Origin: Winogradskya consettensis
GTDB lineage: Bacteria; Actinomycetota; Actinomycetes; Mycobacteriales; Micromonosporaceae
Reading direction: 5' to 3'
Assembly: GCF_018332715.1 (NCBI RefSeq)
Contig: NZ_BOQP01000048.1
Span: forward strand, 1-64,000
DNA: 64,000 bases
The notes beneath the pieces were generated by a model. The model did not search any database and had not been told where the DNA came from. It saw nothing but the letters and a program-made list of their open reading frames with translations. How positions within the stretch are numbered: position 1 is the first letter of the stretch; each line of letters begins with the position of its first letter. Positions 59,577 to 64,000 of this stretch are shown one piece after another. The position numbers were made by a program, and so were the translations under genes.

Positions 59577-62500
59577 TCAGAGGGTGCCCTTGCGGGTTGC
59601 GACCTGGTCGCGGAGGGCGCAGGAGATGACCGGGTCGAGGGTGAAGTCGGCGGTCAGGACGAAGCCGGCGCTGACCTTGGAGCTCTGGACCTCGGGGATC
59701 CAGCCGTCCTTGGCGATGATCGTCTGGTACGTGCCCTTCGGCAGCCACCACTGGTAGTGGCCGGAGGCGTCGGCGATCAGCGTGTAGCTGGTCGTGCCGT
59801 TGAGCCGGATCGTCGCCTTGAGCGGGGTGGAGGTGCCGTTGCAGGAGACGCCGGTGACCGTGCCCTGGATCTTGCCCCAGCTGGCCGGCGGGGAGACGTT
59901 CATCTCCACGTCGACGTTCGGGACCGGGTACGGCGTGGCGGCACGCAGGCCGAGCTGGGCGGTGAACTCTCCGGGCTGGGCCACACCGGCCGCCGCGGTG
60001 GCGGTCAGTGTCACCTTGACGGACTTGGACTTGCCGGGGGCCAGCTCGAACGTCGCCGGGTCCTCGGTCAGCCAGGTCACGTCACCTTCGGCGTCACATT
60101 CGCCGAGGCCGTCGAGCAGTGCGGAGTCGGCGTTGCCCTCGAACGGGGTGACCGAGCCGCCGATGCGGTAGAAGCCGCACGCGCCGGCTCCCCGGTAACG
60201 CGGGCTGGCCATCGCCGGGAGCGTGCTCCAGCTGTCGGCGGCCGGGTCGTACCCGATCGTCTGGCTGGTGACACCGCTGGAGCCGTTGGCCACACCACCG
60301 GCCAGGACGAGCAGGCCACCGGCCGCGCTCACCTGACCGCCCCACAGGTCGACCGGGGCGTCGGCGACCGCGGTCCACGCACCCGAGGTGGGGTCGAGAA
60401 CCTTGGTGGCCTTGGTGGAGGCGGTTCCGTCGTACCCGCCGGAGCAGTAGACCTTGCCGCCCAGGGCGCCGCAGCCGATGAACGAGGTCTTGTTCGGGTA
60501 GGACGTCGTGGTGCTGAACGAGCCGGAGGCCGCGTCGAAGACGACCACGTCGGCCGTTGAGGCGCAGTTGGCGTCGAGGCAGCCGCCGACCAGGTAGACC
60601 TTGCCGTCGATGATCGCCGAGCCCGCCGCCGAGGCCGGCTTCGGGTTGGTCGTGGCCGGCGTCGACCAGGTGCCCGCTGCCGGGTCGAACACGTCGACCG
60701 TGTTCACCGGCGTGCCACCGGGGCCCCAGCCGCCGATCACGTAGAGCTTGCCGTCGACTGCCGCGGCGACCGGCTTGGACCGGGCGGAGGGCAGGTCGGG
60801 CAGGGTCGTCCAGGCGCCGTCTGCGTAAACGAACGCCTTCTTCTCGGTGCCTGTCGTACTGCCGCCGCCGACGGAGTAGACCTTGCCGTCGATCGTCGCG
60901 GCGGCGTTGTCGTAGATGGCCGTCGGGTAGTTGGGCAGGGCAGTCCACGAGTCCGCGGCCTGGGTTACGGCCTTGGGGTTGGTCGCGGCGAAGCTCGGCC
61001 CGGTCATGGCCGTGCTCAGACCCTTCATCTGTACGGTGGTCCCGGCCGTGCCCTTGGTCTTCAGCGCCTCGAAACCCTTGGGGCGTTCGAGGACGTCGAC
61101 CGTCGTCGCGGCGTTACCGGTGTTCGTGACCGTGACGGTGGTGCTGCGCGTGGTGCCGTACGTCTGGAAGGACTGGATCTCGGTCGGGGTGACCGTCAGC
61201 CGACCCGCCTTGAGCGCGTAGTCCGCACGCTTCACGCCGTTGGCCGTAACCGCGACGGTCTTCGTGAGCGACTGGTACGGCGCCTTGCTCGCGGTGAACG
61301 GGTGCGAGCCGGTGGCGGTGGAGAACAGCCAGTAGAAGCCGTCCGCCAGGTTCGTGTCGGCCGGGGTGGCCGCCGAGACGCCCTTGTCAGCCGGGGCGTC
61401 GTCGCTGGTGACCGTCACGCCGTTGAGCGCCAGGCCGGTGTTGCTGTCGGTGGTGTTACCGACGACCAGGCCACCCGGGATCGGGGTGCACGCCCGGTTG
61501 ACGACCTCGACATCGTCGATCTGCCACCACCAGGAGTACGAACCGGCGTACCGGAATCGCACCTGGGCGGCGGCAGCACCGGCTGCCGGAGCGAGCGAGA
61601 CCTCCTCGTTGGCCGGACCACGGCGGCTGGCGGTCTGGTGCCACACGTTGGTCCAGGTGGTGCCGCCGTCGATCGTGACGTCGATGTCGGCCGGGCTGCT
61701 CAGCGCGTAGAAGTCGCTCTTGAAGCGGACGAACGGCGCCGTCTGCTCGCTGAGGTTGATCGGCGGGCTGATCAGGTCACTGTCCTGGGCCTTGCCGGAG
61801 CCGAGCTTGTCGCTGTCGATGATCGCGAAGCCACCGGTGCCGCCGGTCTTGTTGCCCCGGTTGCCGATGTCGGTGAAGCCCCAGCCGCCGCCGTCGGTGC
61901 GGTTGACGACCGACCAGCCCGCGGGGGTGCCGGTGCCACCGAACGATTCGGTGAGGGCGGGGGTGCCGTACGCCGCCGAGTAACCGGTCGCGGTGCACGC
62001 GGCCTCGACGGGGACGACGATGTTGGCCGTCTTCGCGGCGGTGCCCACGATGACGTCCTCGGTGGTCGGCTGGTAGCCGGGGTACACCGGGGTCGCCTTG
62101 AGCTCGTACGACGTGCTGGCCGGCAGCGACACCGAATAACGCCCGGTGACCGGGTCGGTGAACACCGGGGCGCCGGGGCGTCCGCTGACCTCGACCTTGG
62201 CGTACAGCGGCCAGCCGTGGCCGGAGCCGTCGGTGACCGTGCCGCTGACGGTGACGAGCTGCGCCGGGGTCAGCGCGAAGTTGACCGTCTTGACCTCGCC
62301 CTCGGCGACCGTGACCGACGTGGTCTTCGACAGGTAGCCGTACTTGCCGGCGGTGACGTCGTACGTGCCGGCCTCGAAGACCAGCTGGTACTTGCCGTCG
62401 GCGCCGGTGGCGACCGTGCGGCCCGCGGCGGTGACCGTCACGTCGGCGAGCGGGTTGCCGGTGCTCGCGTCGGTGACCGTGCCGGAGGCCCGGGCGATCG

Positions 62501-63950
62501 GACCGCGCGGAGCGTCGAGGACCGCGTTGTAGACGTCGAGGCGGCCTTCACCCCAGACGTTGTTGTCCGTGGCGGTGCCACCGCAGGAGGTGTCGTTCGT
62601 GTCGATCGCCGTCCCGTCGAGCAGTGCCCGGGTGGCGGCGACGTCACCGCGCAGTGACGGAGCGGCTGCCCAGATCAGGGCGACAGCACCGGCGACGTGC
62701 GGGGTGGCCATGGAGGTGCCGTCCCACGCCTCGTAGCTGTTGCCGGGGACCGCGGAGCGGACGGCGACGCCGGGCGCGGAGATGTCCGGCTTCACCGAGT
62801 TGTCGATCGAGGACGAGCCGCGACCGGAGAACGAGGCGATGGCGTGACCCGAGTTGTACGCGCCCACGGCGTACGAGTCGGGGTAGTCACCGGGGTTCGA
62901 GGCGGTGTTGCAGCCCGGTCCGGCGTTGCCGTTCGCGATCGCGGGGAAGATACCGGCGGCAACCCAGGCCTGGACGGTGTCCTCGTACCACAGGTCGCCG
63001 CGGCCGCCGCCCCACGAGTTGTTGACGATGTCGGGGCGCAGGTCGGGGCGCGGGTTCTGACCGTTGCTGTCGGTCGGTGCGAGGATCCACTGGCCGCCCG
63101 CGAGCAGCGAGGAGTCCGAGCAGTTGTCGCTCTCGCAGCCCTTCGCGGAGATGAACTTCGCGCCGGGCGCCACGCCGATCTGGTTGCTGCCGCCGTCGCC
63201 GCCGACCATCGTGCCGATGGTGTGCGTGCCGTGGCCGACGTTGTCACAGGGCCCGGTGCCACCGCAGGCGTTGGACGGATCGAACCAGTTGTAGTCGTTG
63301 TCGACCGAGCCGTCCGACTGCAGGCCGCGGTAGTGCGACTTGATCGCCGGGTGGGTGATGTCCACACCGGTGTCGACGCTGCCGACGACGATGCCCTCGC
63401 CCTTGTCGGTGAAGTCGTCCCACACCCGGGGAGCGCCGATGTCGGTGACGCCCCACTCGACGGCGGCGGTGCTCGCCTTCGCGGCCTTCTTGGCGACCGG
63501 TTCGATCACCTTGAACGTGCGCACCGGGTCGATGCGCTCGACGTCGGCGCGGGCCGAGATCGAGTCGAGCAGCGCCCGGTCGCCGGTGACGCGGACCGCG
63601 TTCGCGATCCAGTAGGTCGAGTAGCTCGCCTTCTTGCCGTCGAGCAGCGTACGCAGCCCCTTCTGGCTTTCCGTGGCTGTGGTCGTCAGCTCGCGGTAGA
63701 CCCGGGTGGTGCGGTCCTTCTTGTCGGCGACCTTCGCAGCGGACGCGAGGTCTGCCTTGTCGCGCAGGTACACCCAGAAGCTTGCGGTGCCGTCCTTGGC
63801 CAGAGTGGACAGCAGTTCGGAGCTGACCGCCGGTGACGGGGCAGCCGCGTGCGCGGCCGTGCCCGGCAAACCGGTCAGGGTGATCGCGAGGGCCAGCGTG
63901 GCCCCGGCGATACTTCGTCGTCGTACGCGATTCACGCGCGGACCTGACAT
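59577..63950 (-). CDS. Large secreted subtilisin-like protease with Kelch repeats
   Basis: A 1457-residue extracellular protein. A Sec signal (RRRSIAGATLALAITLTGLPGTAAHA) and an inhibitor-like propeptide (about 45-150) precede the S8 domain: Asp193 in GSVDTGVD, His240 in VGHGTHT, and Ser near residue 412 in GTSMATPHVAG. Two carboxypeptidase-regulatory-like beta domains follow (about 485-640), then a jelly-roll-like region (665-800), and a Kelch beta-propeller (about 985-1285) with repeats such as IDGKVYLVGG and AVDGKLYVIGG. A last regulatory-like domain ends the protein at ~1370-1440. It has no wall anchor, so it is secreted. The ATG at 63950 is the only sensible start. Confidence 0.9.
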   Translation of the reverse strand: MSGPRVNRVRRRSIAGATLALAITLTGLPGTAAHAAAPSPAVSSELLSTLAKDGTASFWVYLRDKADLASAAKVADKKDRTTRVYRELTTTATESQKGLRTLLDGKKASYSTYWIANAVRVTGDRALLDSISARADVERIDPVRTFKVIEPVAKKAAKASTAAVEWGVTDIGAPRVWDDFTDKGEGIVVGSVDTGVDITHPAIKSHYRGLQSDGSVDNDYNWFDPSNACGGTGPCDNVGHGTHTIGTMVGGDGGSNQIGVAPGAKFISAKGCESDNCSDSSLLAGGQWILAPTDSNGQNPRPDLRPDIVNNSWGGGRGDLWYEDTVQAWVAAGIFPAIANGNAGPGCNTASNPGDYPDSYAVGAYNSGHAIASFSGRGSSSIDNSVKPDISAPGVAVRSAVPGNSYEAWDGTSMATPHVAGAVALIWAAAPSLRGDVAATRALLDGTAIDTNDTSCGGTATDNNVWGEGRLDVYNAVLDAPRGPIARASGTVTDASTGNPLADVTVTAAGRTVATGADGKYQLVFEAGTYDVTAGKYGYLSKTTSVTVAEGEVKTVNFALTPAQLVTVSGTVTDGSGHGWPLYAKVEVSGRPGAPVFTDPVTGRYSVSLPASTSYELKATPVYPGYQPTTEDVIVGTAAKTANIVVPVEAACTATGYSAAYGTPALTESFGGTGTPAGWSVVNRTDGGGWGFTDIGNRGNKTGGTGGFAIIDSDKLGSGKAQDSDLISPPINLSEQTAPFVRFKSDFYALSSPADIDVTIDGGTTWTNVWHQTASRRGPANEEVSLAPAAGAAAAQVRFRYAGSYSWWWQIDDVEVVNRACTPIPGGLVVGNTTDSNTGLALNGVTVTSDDAPADKGVSAATPADTNLADGFYWLFSTATGSHPFTASKAPYQSLTKTVAVTANGVKRADYALKAGRLTVTPTEIQSFQTYGTTRSTTVTVTNTGNAATTVDVLERPKGFEALKTKGTAGTTVQMKGLSTAMTGPSFAATNPKAVTQAADSWTALPNYPTAIYDNAAATIDGKVYSVGGGSTTGTEKKAFVYADGAWTTLPDLPSARSKPVAAAVDGKLYVIGGWGPGGTPVNTVDVFDPAAGTWSTPATTNPKPASAAGSAIIDGKVYLVGGCLDANCASTADVVVFDAASGSFSTTTSYPNKTSFIGCGALGGKVYCSGGYDGTASTKATKVLDPTSGAWTAVADAPVDLWGGQVSAAGGLLVLAGGVANGSSGVTSQTIGYDPAADSWSTLPAMASPRYRGAGACGFYRIGGSVTPFEGNADSALLDGLGECDAEGDVTWLTEDPATFELAPGKSKSVKVTLTATAAAGVAQPGEFTAQLGLRAATPYPVPNVDVEMNVSPPASWGKIQGTVTGVSCNGTSTPLKATIRLNGTTSYTLIADASGHYQWWLPKGTYQTIIAKDGWIPEVQSSKVSAGFVLTADFTLDPVISCALRDQVATRKGTL

Positions 63951-64000
63951 GGTTCTTCCTCCCCCAGTACTGCCGCGCCCGGTGGTGTCCGGGCCCGGCC

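Overview
The window reads as chromosomal DNA from a high-GC actinomycete. Genes are dense, often start with GTG and often overlap by 4 bases. Family-level clues (DUF3145, Scr1-type HTH plus DUF397 pairs, DUF6232, DUF6314, actinobacterial LexA, mycosin and WXG-type genes, a MoxR/DUF58/DUF4350/DUF4129 operon) point to a filamentous actinobacterium. A Micromonosporaceae member such as Actinoplanes is my best guess, but this is inference: no rRNA is present to settle it.

Layout. 0-15.9 kb is mostly ordinary core: a GH3 lipoprotein, DUF3145, carbonic anhydrase, alpha/beta hydrolase, HelD-type helicase, cation efflux, PfkB kinase, SurE, two Ser/Thr kinases, a STAS protein and a repeat-rich amphipathic membrane protein. 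A 0.9 kb gene-free, repeat-filled stretch (15.9-16.8 kb) precedes a SipW-type pair: a secreted substrate-like protein and a signal peptidase fused in one reading frame to a LamG domain. 20-33.6 kb holds a 5'-nucleotidase and the conserved membrane/DUF4129/DUF4350/MoxR/DUF58 operon. Its usual partners SpoIIM and RDD lie about 4.5 kb further on, separated by accessory genes (DUF6314, DUF6886, DUF6232, two DUF5753 regulators, DUF397).

33.6-44.6 kb carries argS, dihydroxyacetone kinase, a small PTP-like phosphatase, a XRE / ImmA-IrrE / PIN operon whose PIN gene is frameshifted, an MCP-PilZ receptor, a TrmH methyltransferase, an aldehyde dehydrogenase and an HPF-like protein. 45-47.6 kb is a three-gene type VII-associated operon ending in a mycosin. 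47.6-50.1 kb has a TetR/SDR divergent pair with a large inverted repeat, and lexA.

50-57.7 kb is an accessory zone: an LPxTG surface protein, an M15-type peptidase, a WXG-type protein with small neighbours, then a run of broken genes (toxin tip, immunity protein, metallophosphoesterase, HicA) beside an intact HicB, ending at a CAU tRNA. The right edge has a flavin oxidoreductase, an Imm32-like protein and a 1457-residue secreted subtilase with Kelch repeats.

Main themes: several toxin-type genes are broken by small indels while their partner regulators remain intact; gene 3' ends carry short tandem duplications that include the stop codon; and there are several candidate operators and leaderless promoters. 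No integrase, transposase, CRISPR array or rRNA was seen.
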